Shown here: positions 41,929 through 51,081 of the stretch, piece after piece | Position numbering within the stretch: position 1 is the stretch's first letter | How the letters are laid out: each line of letters begins with the position of its first letter | Assembly: GCA_900551115.1 (NCBI GenBank) | Contig: URUY01000026.1 | Span: forward strand, 1-54,960 | Reading direction: 5' to 3' | DNA: 54,960 bases | Origin: an uncultured Lachnospiraceae bacterium | Lineage (GTDB): Bacteria; Bacillota; Clostridia; Lachnospirales; Lachnospiraceae | Position numbers and translations under genes: made by a program | The notes under the pieces: model-generated | The model's database searches: none | Told to the model about the DNA's origin: nothing | What the model saw: the letters and a program-made list of their open reading frames with translations, nothing else

Positions 41929-42903
41929 TCAAAGCACCGACATAATCAGCAGTTCTACGCTCATGGTGTCGTTCATCCTGCCTGTCTTTACCGCTTCTTC
42001 TGCCTCCACACACCGCTCCACAGCCCGCTTCAAATCCTTCTCCTTAAACTTTGCTGCCTGCGCCACATATTTTCCTGCTACAAAGCCCGGAAGTCCTGTC
42101 TTTTCCCCTATGGCTTTATTGTCAAAGCCTTTATTCTTAAGCTGCTTTGCCTGCAGCAGGGTATTGCACTGTCTGGCTATCAGAAATAAAATCCGCATAG
42201 GCGGTTCCTTTAATGCCAGAAGGTCATAATAAAGCGTCAGTGCCTTCTTTGTCTGCTTATCCCCGATAGCTGCAACCATGTCAAAAATATGGCTGCTGAT
42301 ACGGGTGGTGCAGATCATATCCACATCTTCTTTTTCCACTACATCCCGGTCCATGCAGTAGCATATCAGTTTTTCTAATTCTGAACGGATATTCCCCATG
42401 TCCGTTCCTGTTTTATCCAAAAAATATTCTGCACAGCTCTCTGTAATCTGCTTGCCGTCTTTTTTTAATATCCCGGCAATCCAGCGCTTCAGCGTCCGCT
42501 CATCCTGTACATCAAAACAGACTGCCCTTCCGTTCTTCTGTACCTGCTTAAACAATTTGCTTCTCTTGTCCACTTCGCTTTCCGCAAAAACAAAAAAAGC
42601 AGCAGGCGCAGGATTCTCCAAATACTCAGCCAGTTTTTCTCCGCCGGCTTTAAACAGTCCGGTATTTTCCATGATAATGACTCTTCTCTCTGCAAAAAAG
42701 GGCATTGTCTCCGCTAAGTCAATCACCTCTGAAACCGGCACGTCCTTCCCTTCAAAATAGTGAGTATTCATGGAATCGCCTTCCGGAGAAAGCGCATTTT
42801 TCAGTTTGTCCATATACTGTCTGCGCAGATAAGCTTCCTCTCCAAAGAGAAGATACATCCGGCTGAACTGTCCGCTTTTTAAATCTTCATTAATCTGCTG
42901 CAC
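41929..42903 (-). CDS. holA: DNA polymerase III subunit delta
   Basis: The 324-residue clamp-loader delta subunit opens the sliding clamp. The N-terminus YLLFGEEAYLRRQYMD and YLDKTGTDMGNIRSELEKL are typical of the HolA family. It commonly follows comEC in Firmicutes, as here (108 bases). Confidence 0.93.
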   Translation of the reverse strand: MQQINEDLKSGQFSRMYLLFGEEAYLRRQYMDKLKNALSPEGDSMNTHYFEGKDVPVSEVIDLAETMPFFAERRVIIMENTGLFKAGGEKLAEYLENPAPAAFFVFAESEVDKRSKLFKQVQKNGRAVCFDVQDERTLKRWIAGILKKDGKQITESCAEYFLDKTGTDMGNIRSELEKLICYCMDRDVVEKEDVDMICTTRISSHIFDMVAAIGDKQTKKALTLYYDLLALKEPPMRILFLIARQCNTLLQAKQLKNKGFDNKAIGEKTGLPGFVAGKYVAQAAKFKEKDLKRAVERCVEAEEAVKTGRMNDTMSVELLIMSVL

Positions 42904-43011
42904 GCTTATGCTCCTCTCTTTTCAAAGCCTTTTTTGGTATCGTCACTGTATTATAGCATTAATTTTATACTGCTTCAACACCCGGCCTTTGTGCATATAT
43001 GCCATACTCTT

Positions 43012-45189
43012 CTAATTCCTTCCGTTAAATTCCTCTATCCTTATCCGTTCCCCATCTGTTTTAACTATTACCGCACCGCTCTCAGGTGTCTGATATACCC
43101 GTGTCCCGCAATTATGAAGCCTGTATAAGGTTTCCTCATGGGGATGGCCGTAGAAATTATTATGCCCTGCTGAAATTATCGAAAACCGGGGACGTACCGT
43201 TTGCAAAAAAGCTTCCCCCGTAGAGTATTTGGAACCGTGATGGGCCACCTTTAAAACCGTCACCTCTTCTATCCGTCTCTCCTGCAGGCTTAAAAGCAGG
43301 TTTTCTTCGCCCTCCTTCTCCACATCTCCGGTAAGGAGCATCGTGAATGCACCATAGGAAAAATAAAGCACCTCCGAAGCCGCATTGGTATCCGGCAGAT
43401 ATTCAGTCTGCGCCGGATGCAGGCAGGCTGCCGTAACACCGCCGCATTCCCATTCCATTCCCTGCGCAAGCCACAGCACGGGGATTTTTCTCTGTTCTGC
43501 CAAAGCAAGTACTTTTGTAAAGCTCTCTTCGTCCGTTCCTGCCGTGCAGGGCAGTGCCAAAAGCTCTATTTTTATTCCACCGTTTTCCAAAAGCTCCTCT
43601 ACGCCGTTTATATGGTCTTTGTCCGAATGGCTTAAAAATACTGCCTCCAGGGTATCAATTCCCCTGCTTTTCAGAAAAGGTTCTATCCTGTAGGTGCCCA
43701 CCCCCGAAACATTTAAACTGCCGCCGTCTGCAAGCCACGTACTGCCATCCGGCAGTTCCATGCAGATGCAGTCTCCCTGTCCCACATCCAAAAAGGTAAC
43801 GGTAAGGCCGTCTCTTTCCCTGATACCAAAAAGCAGCACCGCTCCGCACAGCAGTCCCATCCTATATTTCCATTTCAGCTTTTTCAAAAAAATAACCGCA
43901 AAAACCAACACTAAAAAGCATAGTATCTGCCAGACATAAGGCTTTCCCGGCGTCCACAGGCTGCCGGGAAGACTGCCTGTAAAGATGCAGCCCTGCTCAT
44001 AAGAGGCCAGTATCATATGCAGAAAAAGAGCAAAAATACCGGTTACCGGAGGCAGCAGGAAAAAAGCTGCCAGAGCCCACACTCCCAGGCTAAGGACAAC
44101 ACCCACCAAAGGAAGTACCACCAAATTAAAAAGCACCCCATAGACGGATACTTCATGATAAAACCAAAGCTGGACAGGCAGTGTGAAGATTGCTATTGCA
44201 AGCGATGTAAAAAAGCTGTCCAAAATCGGAGAAAACCTGTTAAAAGACGGCACTATTTGCGGCTTTAAGCCCCCTACAGCCGCAACTGCAAGAAAAGAAA
44301 GCAAAAAGCCTGAATGATACAGATAAAGCGGCTGTTCTATTACCATGACTGCCCCGCATAATAAAAGCGCCGTCAGCATATCGTAGGTTCTGCCGATGCA
44401 GTCTGCCAAAAGCCGCAGCAAAAACATAAAAACCGCCCTCCTTGCAGAAACAGGCATCCCTGCCATCATGCCATAGGCAAGCATTACTGCGCCCGCAAGC
44501 ATTGCTGCCGGTATAACAGGAAGCTGTATCCGCCTTAACAGCTTGTATATCCCCATTCCCAATATCGTAATGTGGAGTCCTGAAATAGCCAGTATATGCA
44601 GGATTCCTGCCTCTCTGTAGCGTTTTTTTATTTCTCCGTCCAAAAAAGCCCTGTCACCTAACAACATGGTTTTCAAAATTGCCGCGTCTTCTTCCAAAAA
44701 AATTTTATCCAGGCATTCTCCAAAAAAATTGCGCAGCTGCCAAAGTCCCTCTTTAAAAAAATCCTGTCCTTCTTCCTGTATTGTCAGCTCTCCTTCTCTT
44801 ATAGCGGCAGAAATCCCCATAGTCCTATAATAAATTGCCGCATCAAACTGCCCCGGATTTGAGGCAGCTTCATATTCTGTCAGGATTCCCCGTACAGTAA
44901 CCAGGCTGCCAACAGGCGGTTCGGTATCTACATTTTTTATACTGCATATGAAGTTGTCATAAAATGGAATATTCTGAGAATCCGCTGTAAGAGAAAGCGG
45001 TTTCAAATAGATAAGTAAGATGGGGGATAGCTTCCCCCTTTGAAATTCTTTTGCATATACCCGTCCGGTGAGAGACACCTCTGTTCCGGCAGCCTCCCCA
45101 TAGGAAACAGGGGACGGCGGATGTCTCCACATCCGGACTGCCGTCAGCAGAACAATGGTCAGGCATACCAAAAACAATGGTCTTTTCAT
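43012..45189 (-). CDS. comEC: ComEC/Rec2 DNA internalisation channel
   Basis: The 725-residue protein moves single-stranded DNA through the membrane in competence. It has an N-terminal OB-like region, a polytopic Competence domain with about ten hydrophobic helices (ILAISGLHITILGMGIYKLL marks its start) and a C-terminal metallo-beta-lactamase domain (FLDVGQGDCI, LSHSDKDHINGV, VAHHGSKYS). The ATG is four bases after the GerMN gene's stop; a GTG two codons earlier is possible. No other late competence gene except comEA is in the window. Confidence 0.95.
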   Translation of the reverse strand: MKRPLFLVCLTIVLLTAVRMWRHPPSPVSYGEAAGTEVSLTGRVYAKEFQRGKLSPILLIYLKPLSLTADSQNIPFYDNFICSIKNVDTEPPVGSLVTVRGILTEYEAASNPGQFDAAIYYRTMGISAAIREGELTIQEEGQDFFKEGLWQLRNFFGECLDKIFLEEDAAILKTMLLGDRAFLDGEIKKRYREAGILHILAISGLHITILGMGIYKLLRRIQLPVIPAAMLAGAVMLAYGMMAGMPVSARRAVFMFLLRLLADCIGRTYDMLTALLLCGAVMVIEQPLYLYHSGFLLSFLAVAAVGGLKPQIVPSFNRFSPILDSFFTSLAIAIFTLPVQLWFYHEVSVYGVLFNLVVLPLVGVVLSLGVWALAAFFLLPPVTGIFALFLHMILASYEQGCIFTGSLPGSLWTPGKPYVWQILCFLVLVFAVIFLKKLKWKYRMGLLCGAVLLFGIRERDGLTVTFLDVGQGDCICMELPDGSTWLADGGSLNVSGVGTYRIEPFLKSRGIDTLEAVFLSHSDKDHINGVEELLENGGIKIELLALPCTAGTDEESFTKVLALAEQRKIPVLWLAQGMEWECGGVTAACLHPAQTEYLPDTNAASEVLYFSYGAFTMLLTGDVEKEGEENLLLSLQERRIEEVTVLKVAHHGSKYSTGEAFLQTVRPRFSIISAGHNNFYGHPHEETLYRLHNCGTRVYQTPESGAVIVKTDGERIRIEEFNGRN

Positions 45190-45195
45190 AATCAC

Positions 45196-46131
45196 CTACT
45201 CCACTGTAGTAATCAAATCCAAATTTCTTTCAAACACGGTAGTCAGACTGATGCTTTCACGATACATAATATCCGTTTCTCCATTTACCGATATCTGTAC
45301 CTTGTTGACATCTGTCAATTCTGCCAGCGAATTCACGATGGAATAAATCGCCACCTCCGAGGACACATTATATATTTGTGTCAAAAAATTTTCATCAAAG
45401 TTTACATAACAAATTCCATCCTTTACCGCAATGCTCAAAACCTTTACATTGGGATTGATGGTAGGATACACCACATCTGCCACATCTGCTCCCGGACCGG
45501 ATAAAAGCTGTTCCACCACCAGCTTTTCCAAAGAAATATTGGTATTGTAGGCCATAGTCCTGTTGGTGGCAATCAATGCCGTTCCCTCTTCGTTGGCAAA
45601 ATAAAGCCGCAGCTTTACTTTCTCGTAGGTATTGATTTCATCTCCGGCATTGTCAATAAACTGATCCGCCGTCATCAGCCCCACCACGTTTCCGAGGCTG
45701 TCATGAAGCTGCCCGCCTGCTACCGTAATTTCAATGTATTTTACCCCCTTTGTCTGAGACAGTGTCCTGACAAGGGCTGCCCTGACTAGGACCTCTGTTG
45801 TCGGCGGCAGATTCCTGTACTCCTCACTCATATCCAAATACAGCTTTTCGCCGTCCACATGATAAGAAAGCAGTTCAAACCCCATTTGCAGAGGCGCCTT
45901 ATACTCCAGCTTGGCCGGCATGGTCTTCAGCTGCTCAATCAGCTCGTCGAGCTGGCCCTCTGTATCCGATGCCTGCATTTGATACTCGTGCATTTCTACC
46001 TTTGTTTCTGCATTATTGACATAATAAACTGCCATGACCCGGCTTTTATCAGCCGGCGCATCTTTCCCGCAGCCGGCGGCAAAAAAAACGCCAATCAGCA
46101 AGAACAGCAGCGGTTTTATTACTTTTTTCAT
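45196..46131 (-). CDS. GerMN-domain lipoprotein
   Basis: The 311-residue lipoprotein has a signal with lipobox AAGC at residue ~21 and two GerMN (sporulation/spore germination) domains (~45-165 and ~175-300). The second has YANEEGTALIATNR-like strands and GICYVNFDENFLTQ. It is encoded 17 bases after a WalK-like kinase and just before comEC. In actinobacteria the MtrA-MtrB kinase system is followed by LpqB, also a GerMN lipoprotein, so the arrangement may be functionally parallel (inference). Confidence 0.88.
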   Translation of the reverse strand: MKKVIKPLLFLLIGVFFAAGCGKDAPADKSRVMAVYYVNNAETKVEMHEYQMQASDTEGQLDELIEQLKTMPAKLEYKAPLQMGFELLSYHVDGEKLYLDMSEEYRNLPPTTEVLVRAALVRTLSQTKGVKYIEITVAGGQLHDSLGNVVGLMTADQFIDNAGDEINTYEKVKLRLYFANEEGTALIATNRTMAYNTNISLEKLVVEQLLSGPGADVADVVYPTINPNVKVLSIAVKDGICYVNFDENFLTQIYNVSSEVAIYSIVNSLAELTDVNKVQISVNGETDIMYRESISLTTVFERNLDLITTVE

Positions 46132-46148
46132 AACCCTGTCCTTTCCAC

Positions 46149-47624
46149 TTACCCTGCGATATGGTTTAACGGAATTTTTACAAGAAATGTAGTCCCTTCC
46201 CCTTCTAAGCTTGTCACTGTAATGGAGCCCCTGTGCATAAGCACAGCGTTTCTGGTAATTGCCAGTCCCAGCCCCGTTCCGCCGATTTCTCTGGAATGTG
46301 ACTTGTCCACACGGTAAAAACGTTCATAAATATGTTCCAGCGCGTCCTCGGGAATACCGATACCCGTATCCGTAACCTCCAGGGAAAACATCTGATGGTC
46401 AGCATCCAGAATTATCTTTACAGACCCCTGTTCTCTATTGTACTTGATGGCATTTTCCACAAGATTTGAAATGATGAGCGTCATTTTTACCTCATCCACC
46501 TCTGCCACTACTGGTCTGATGCTTTCCAGTGTTACCTCGATATCCTTCTTCCTTGCAATCGGACGAAGACGTTTGCAAATCAGCTCCGTCAATTCATTCA
46601 TATTCACCGCGCTGACATTCAGCTCCGACACCGTCTTATCCATCTTAACCAGTGCGAGCAGGTCCGTAATAATGCGGTTTTCCCTGTCAATCTCATCGGC
46701 TATATCACTCATAAATTCCTTGTACATCTCCAGGGGGGCTTCCGGCTGCGCAAGCAGGGAATCCGCCAGCACCTTCATGGAAGCCATGGGCGTCTTTAAT
46801 TCATGGGATACGTTTGACACAAACTCCTGCCTGGAATCGTCAAGTACCTTCATCCGGCTCAAAAGCTGATTAAAGGCGTCTATAATATGTGCCGTTTCCA
46901 AATAATCCGGCACGGAAATGCTTTCATCCGTATACCCGGACTTTACATCATTGATTGCCTGCGTAACCCGCGCAAACGGCCTTGTCAGCACATCGGACAG
47001 CACAATGGCAATCCCTATGATAACAATAATCATCAGCACTTCTAAAATCAAAGCCTTTCTGCTTAAAATATCCATGGTGGCAGTAATACTGTCCGTAGAA
47101 ATACTGGTAAGCATAACGCCGCGCACTATGCTCTTCTCTGCTTCGCCGTTGTCCGTCATAAGCTTTACAGTCTCTGTAATAGGCGTTGTCATCTCGATAT
47201 AACCGTGTTCTTTGTCATAATTAGACAGGCTTTCACCGCCGAAGGACTTTATGACCTCTTCGGATATAATGGTTTTGCCTTCACTGATGGTATATGTATC
47301 TTTTACAACCTTAAAATTACCACCGATAATCAGCACACGTCCGTCATAAAGATTGGACAGCATTTCTAACTCCGCATTGATTACCTCGGAAGAATTATCC
47401 TGCAGATAGTTGTAGGTAATCAGGTGATTTGCCAGTATTTTCAGCTGCGTCTGCACCGTATCTGCACGCAGCGGTATTGCACGGTCTTCATAATTTTCCA
47501 CAATCCCGTAACGCATCAGTATGCTGGGCACAATCCCCACTGCAAGAATAATGAGGAAAAGCCGCGCCCGCAGGCTGCGTAAATATTTTAACTGATGAAG
47601 CCCTTCTTTTATTTTTAACAGCAT
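46149..47624 (-). CDS. Membrane sensor histidine kinase, WalK/VicK-like
   Basis: The 491-residue kinase has two transmembrane helices (~20-38 and ~190-210), an extracytoplasmic loop, HAMP, HisKA with H274 (NVSHELKTPMAS) and a catalytic domain with N box NLVENAIKYN, DTGIGIP and GGTGLGLAI. It lacks the PAS domain of B. subtilis WalK, so assignment to the cell-wall WalK branch rests on overall resemblance and partner. It follows its regulator by four bases. Confidence 0.9.
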   Translation of the reverse strand: MLLKIKEGLHQLKYLRSLRARLFLIILAVGIVPSILMRYGIVENYEDRAIPLRADTVQTQLKILANHLITYNYLQDNSSEVINAELEMLSNLYDGRVLIIGGNFKVVKDTYTISEGKTIISEEVIKSFGGESLSNYDKEHGYIEMTTPITETVKLMTDNGEAEKSIVRGVMLTSISTDSITATMDILSRKALILEVLMIIVIIGIAIVLSDVLTRPFARVTQAINDVKSGYTDESISVPDYLETAHIIDAFNQLLSRMKVLDDSRQEFVSNVSHELKTPMASMKVLADSLLAQPEAPLEMYKEFMSDIADEIDRENRIITDLLALVKMDKTVSELNVSAVNMNELTELICKRLRPIARKKDIEVTLESIRPVVAEVDEVKMTLIISNLVENAIKYNREQGSVKIILDADHQMFSLEVTDTGIGIPEDALEHIYERFYRVDKSHSREIGGTGLGLAITRNAVLMHRGSITVTSLEGEGTTFLVKIPLNHIAG

Positions 47625-47628
47625 ATGC

Positions 47629-48333
47629 TTACTCCGCGTTCAAAAAGTAATATCCGACACCCCATTTTGTATGCACAAACTTAGGCTCACTGGGATTGTC
47701 CTCAACCTTCTCCCTAAGCCTTCTGATATGCACATCCACCGTGCGTACGTCGCCCGGATAATCGCTTCCCCAAACCAGCTTCAAAAGCTTTTCCCTGCTG
47801 TAAACCTTGTTGGGATTGCGCATCAAAAGCTCCAGCACCTCAAATTCCTTGGCTGTCAGTCCGATTTCCCTGCCCGCCATATAAGCTCTTCTGCCTTCAC
47901 AGTCCAGGCGCATGGAACCGCTCTCTATGACGCTGGCTGTATCCCTGTCACTCTTTTTAGGCTCCATCCTGCGCATAATGGCCTTGATTCTGGCCTTTAC
48001 CTCCAAAATGTTAAAGGGCTTCGTTATGTAATCGTCTGCACCGTACTCCAGTCCCAGAATTTTGTCCATATCGTCCCCTTTTGCCGTCAGCATAATAATC
48101 GGGACATTGGAAAATTCACGTATCTGCTGACACACCTCAAACCCGGTCAGCTTAGGCAGCATAATATCCAACAGAATAATATCGTAATTTGTATTTTTTG
48201 CATACTGCAGCGCCTCTTCGCCATCGTATGCACAGTCCACTTCCATGCCATCCTGCTCCAGACTGAAGCGGATTCCCTTCACAATCAATTTTTCATCATC
48301 TACAACCAATACTTTTTTTCCCATCCTGCTCAT
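47629..48333 (-). CDS. OmpR-family response regulator, WalR-like
   Basis: The 234-residue protein has a receiver with phospho-Asp at about residue 56 (DIILLDIMLPKLTGFEV) and K in YITKPFNILEV, then a winged helix (IGLTAKEFEVLELLMRNPNKVYSRE, GDVRTVDVHIRRLREKVE). It is close to WalR/YycF in sequence style. An internal in-frame ATG three codons on is equally possible as start. It is the second gene of the comEA-led run. Confidence 0.92.
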   Translation of the reverse strand: MSRMGKKVLVVDDEKLIVKGIRFSLEQDGMEVDCAYDGEEALQYAKNTNYDIILLDIMLPKLTGFEVCQQIREFSNVPIIMLTAKGDDMDKILGLEYGADDYITKPFNILEVKARIKAIMRRMEPKKSDRDTASVIESGSMRLDCEGRRAYMAGREIGLTAKEFEVLELLMRNPNKVYSREKLLKLVWGSDYPGDVRTVDVHIRRLREKVEDNPSEPKFVHTKWGVGYYFLNAE

Positions 48334-48356
48334 TCTCCCTATTCATAATATGCGGA

Positions 48357-49022
48357 TTATTCCACACAAATCATTTCCGCAAGCTTCTCATACATGCCTT
48401 CCTTGATGCCGGTCACCTGCATGATCTCCTCTGCAGTGCGAAAACCGCCCTCTTTTTCGCGGTACTCAATAATAGCCCCCGCCCGGCTCTCCCCTATGCC
48501 CGGAAGACTGCACAATTCTTCTACAGAAGCCGTATTGATATTGACAAGTCCTGCTTTTTCAAGTATTGCCTGCTGCCTGCTCTCCGCAGCCTGGGCAGCG
48601 GAGGGTATCACCACCTGCATACCGTCCGAAACCCGTTCCGCCAGATTTACAGCATCCGTTGCAGCCTCCTCCGTGAAACCGCCGGCTAAAAGCAGTACGT
48701 CACAGACCCTGCCATCCTGCGAAACCTCATATACTCCCGGCAAGACCACTTCACCGCAGATATGCACAAAAACCGTTAAAGCTTCCTTTGTCTCCGTCTC
48801 TCCGGCTTTATGTTCCTGCTCCGTCAAAAAGCCCCCTGTCTGTCCTGCTGCCTCGGAAGCCGTTTCCTCTGCCGTATTCCCTTCCCTGTCCTCCGTCTTA
48901 GTCTGCAGCTCTGCAAGCTTTGTCAGCTCTATGCCTTCTTTTGCCGTTCCACAGGCCAAAAACAGACAAACCGGTACAAAGGACAGCGCCGCTTTCCATC
49001 TTTTTTCTTTTCTTCTATCCAT
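48357..49022 (-). CDS. comEA: ComEA DNA-binding protein
   Basis: The 221-residue protein has an N-terminal hydrophobic segment ending in an incomplete lipobox-like FLACG, a Glu/Thr-rich linker, an SLBB domain (VFVHICGEVVLPGVYEV) and a C-terminal helix-hairpin-helix (NINTASVEELCSLPGIGESRAGAII). It binds double-stranded DNA at the surface and hands it to ComEC. The start with GAAGGG seven bases upstream was preferred over one six codons earlier. Confidence 0.93.
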   Translation of the reverse strand: MDRRKEKRWKAALSFVPVCLFLACGTAKEGIELTKLAELQTKTEDREGNTAEETASEAAGQTGGFLTEQEHKAGETETKEALTVFVHICGEVVLPGVYEVSQDGRVCDVLLLAGGFTEEAATDAVNLAERVSDGMQVVIPSAAQAAESRQQAILEKAGLVNINTASVEELCSLPGIGESRAGAIIEYREKEGGFRTAEEIMQVTGIKEGMYEKLAEMICVE

Positions 49023-49077
49023 ATGTAATCCCTTCCGCATTTCGCATCAGGGAATGCCTCTCATACCGACTGTTTTT

Positions 49078-49106
49078 ATTGTAAATTAATTGTTTTCAAT
49101 TTACAA
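49078..49106 (-). promoter_or_regulatory. comEA operon promoter overlapping an inverted repeat
   Basis: TTGTAA-17-TACAAT on the minus strand. The -35 and -10 are the two halves of a perfect TTGTAAATT/AATTTACAA inverted repeat. A protein bound there would cover both boxes. Confidence 0.6.
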
Positions 49107-49137
49107 GAAGAATTCATCATTTCCAAATGAAATCGGG

Positions 49138-49569
49138 TCATTTCCATTTAAAAACCACAATTCCTGCAACAGCAATCAGCATACCTATGATTTTCCGTAT
49201 TTCGAGCGGCTGCTTTTCCACCCCGAACCATCCCAAAAGTTCAATCCCGTACGCCACGATAAGCTGTGCTATTACAATAATCATCACTGCGCGGGCAGGC
49301 CCCAAAAGTGCCATTCCCTTTATCACCGTATAAGTAATTCCCGCCCCCATCACACCGCCGAGCAGCATATATTTAGGCTCCACCCTTAAAAGGGAGGTAA
49401 AGGAAGTACGGTCCGCAAAGAGCCATATGCCCATGCACACCAAAAAAGCGGATAACTGCACAAACGCATTTGCCACCCAGATACCCGATGTCTTTGTAAC
49501 CTGCGTATTAAATACGCCTTGAACACTCATCAGCGCGCCCGATAAAAGTGCAATAAAAAATCCAACCAT
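49138..49569 (-). CDS. DMT-family transporter (YdcZ/DUF606)
   Basis: A 143-residue half-size drug/metabolite transporter with four to five helices (FFIALLSGALMSVQGVFNTQV, AVMIIVIAQLIVAYGIELLGW, IIGMLIAVAGIVVFKWK). YdcZ/DUF606 proteins are small membrane proteins likely acting as dimers; substrates are unknown. No partner gene is next to it. Confidence 0.88.
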   Translation of the reverse strand: MVGFFIALLSGALMSVQGVFNTQVTKTSGIWVANAFVQLSAFLVCMGIWLFADRTSFTSLLRVEPKYMLLGGVMGAGITYTVIKGMALLGPARAVMIIVIAQLIVAYGIELLGWFGVEKQPLEIRKIIGMLIAVAGIVVFKWK

Positions 49570-49646
49570 GAAAGCCTCCTGATAATCTGATTTCCTTATC
49601 TAGCTTGCCCACATGGCCGGATTCCTATTCCATTGCATCCGGTATT

Positions 49647-51059
49647 CTATTGCATCTGGGAAACAATCTGATTTGACAAATCCTGTAAAAGACTGTCAAT
49701 ATCTCCTCCGTCCCATACTCTTGAAAATAATATTTCAAGCTGAATCCAAAAATTGCTGGTCTGCATCATTTTAGGCAGTGAATCCGCATTCTGATATTCT
49801 GCCATAAAAGCTGCCAAATGCTCATTGTCCGCATTTGCCGAAAGGTTAGCCGATACCTTTCCTGTTCTCTCATATAATTTGTCATAGTAGCTGCCGGTAA
49901 GGTATGCCGCAAATTCATTGGCCAACTCCATATGCTCTGAATACCCGTTTACCACCACACAGCTTGTTACGGAAAGGGAACGCCCCTTTAACTCCGCACT
50001 GGGCTGCGGTATCAGGGAAATGCCGTATTCATAGGGGAAATTGCCTTCCACCTTAGCCTCCTCCAGTTTTTTAAGCACATCCGTAGTCGCTACCGTAAAA
50101 ACAATCTTGCCGTCAATAAAATCCTGCACTACTGACTCATAGGTAACGGCATCATACTCAATGTAAAAGAACTGGTTTAAATTCTGATAGATTTCCAGGC
50201 ACTTCTTGGTTTCCTCATTGTAGATATTGATATTTTCCTCATCATCGCCGCTTTCGCCGCCCACTATCATATAATTACCTACAAAATAATAATTATAAAA
50301 AATATCGGAAACATCCCACCGAAGCACTGCCTCTACGTTTTCAGGCGCGTCATAATTGTCTGCAAACGCCAGCACTTCATCCATCGTAGCAGGAATACCC
50401 GCTTCTATCTGCTCTCTGGTGACCTCAAGGGTATCGTCCCCCGGTTCTCCTTCCGGAATCTCGTCAGGATTTTCTTCCGGAATCTCCTCTGTATCTTCTA
50501 TGCCTTCCTCACCTTCTGCTTCCGCTTCCTGTGCAGCAAGCTGCTCCGCAGTCCACGCCTCCAAATAAGTCTTATTGTAAAGAAACGCACTGGTTTCGTA
50601 AAAATAGGGATAGGCTACCAGTTTGTTTTTATAGGTCACTGCATTTAACGCGGTCTGAGGAAAATGCTCTGTGGTACACAGCTTTCCATCATCGGTTATT
50701 TTAGAGGCAAGCCCTGCCAGATAAGCTTTTTCAAGGGAGTCATTGCTGATGATATACGCATCCGGAATATGCTCTCCTTGAAGCGATGCTTCGTTAATTG
50801 CCTCTAAGTATTCGCTGTCTGAGGTAAGCACCGGTATCACGCGCACGTCTCTTTCTTCGCCAAAGGTTACTGCCGCGCTGTTTATAAAGTCGGTCATGGT
50901 TTCATCTGCATACCAAAAATAAATTGTTTCCTTATTCTGAAACAGAAGATTATTGTCAGACTCCTGTTTCACACTCATCCCGCTTTCTCCCACATATACC
51001 ACACCTGCCACTACACAGACAATCGCCAGTATAGCCAGTAATCTTTTCTTTAATTCCAT
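49647..51059 (-). CDS. Orphan extracellular solute-binding protein (family 1-like)
   Basis: The 470-residue protein has an N-terminal membrane segment (LLAILAIVCVVAGVVYVGESG) without a lipobox Cys, then a periplasmic-binding-protein fold (YFWYADETMTDFINSAAVTFGEE...VVNGYSEHMELANEF). It carries a Glu/Pro-rich insert of about 35 residues (~185-220). No ABC permease or ATPase gene accompanies it. It follows argD by 22 bases, so it may be transcribed with the arginine genes, although solute-binding family 1 usually serves sugars. GAGGAG seven bases upstream fixes this ATG. Confidence 0.8.
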   Translation of the reverse strand: MELKKRLLAILAIVCVVAGVVYVGESGMSVKQESDNNLLFQNKETIYFWYADETMTDFINSAAVTFGEERDVRVIPVLTSDSEYLEAINEASLQGEHIPDAYIISNDSLEKAYLAGLASKITDDGKLCTTEHFPQTALNAVTYKNKLVAYPYFYETSAFLYNKTYLEAWTAEQLAAQEAEAEGEEGIEDTEEIPEENPDEIPEGEPGDDTLEVTREQIEAGIPATMDEVLAFADNYDAPENVEAVLRWDVSDIFYNYYFVGNYMIVGGESGDDEENINIYNEETKKCLEIYQNLNQFFYIEYDAVTYESVVQDFIDGKIVFTVATTDVLKKLEEAKVEGNFPYEYGISLIPQPSAELKGRSLSVTSCVVVNGYSEHMELANEFAAYLTGSYYDKLYERTGKVSANLSANADNEHLAAFMAEYQNADSLPKMMQTSNFWIQLEILFSRVWDGGDIDSLLQDLSNQIVSQMQ

Positions 51060-51081
51060 ATATTTTCTCCTCAATCAGTAT

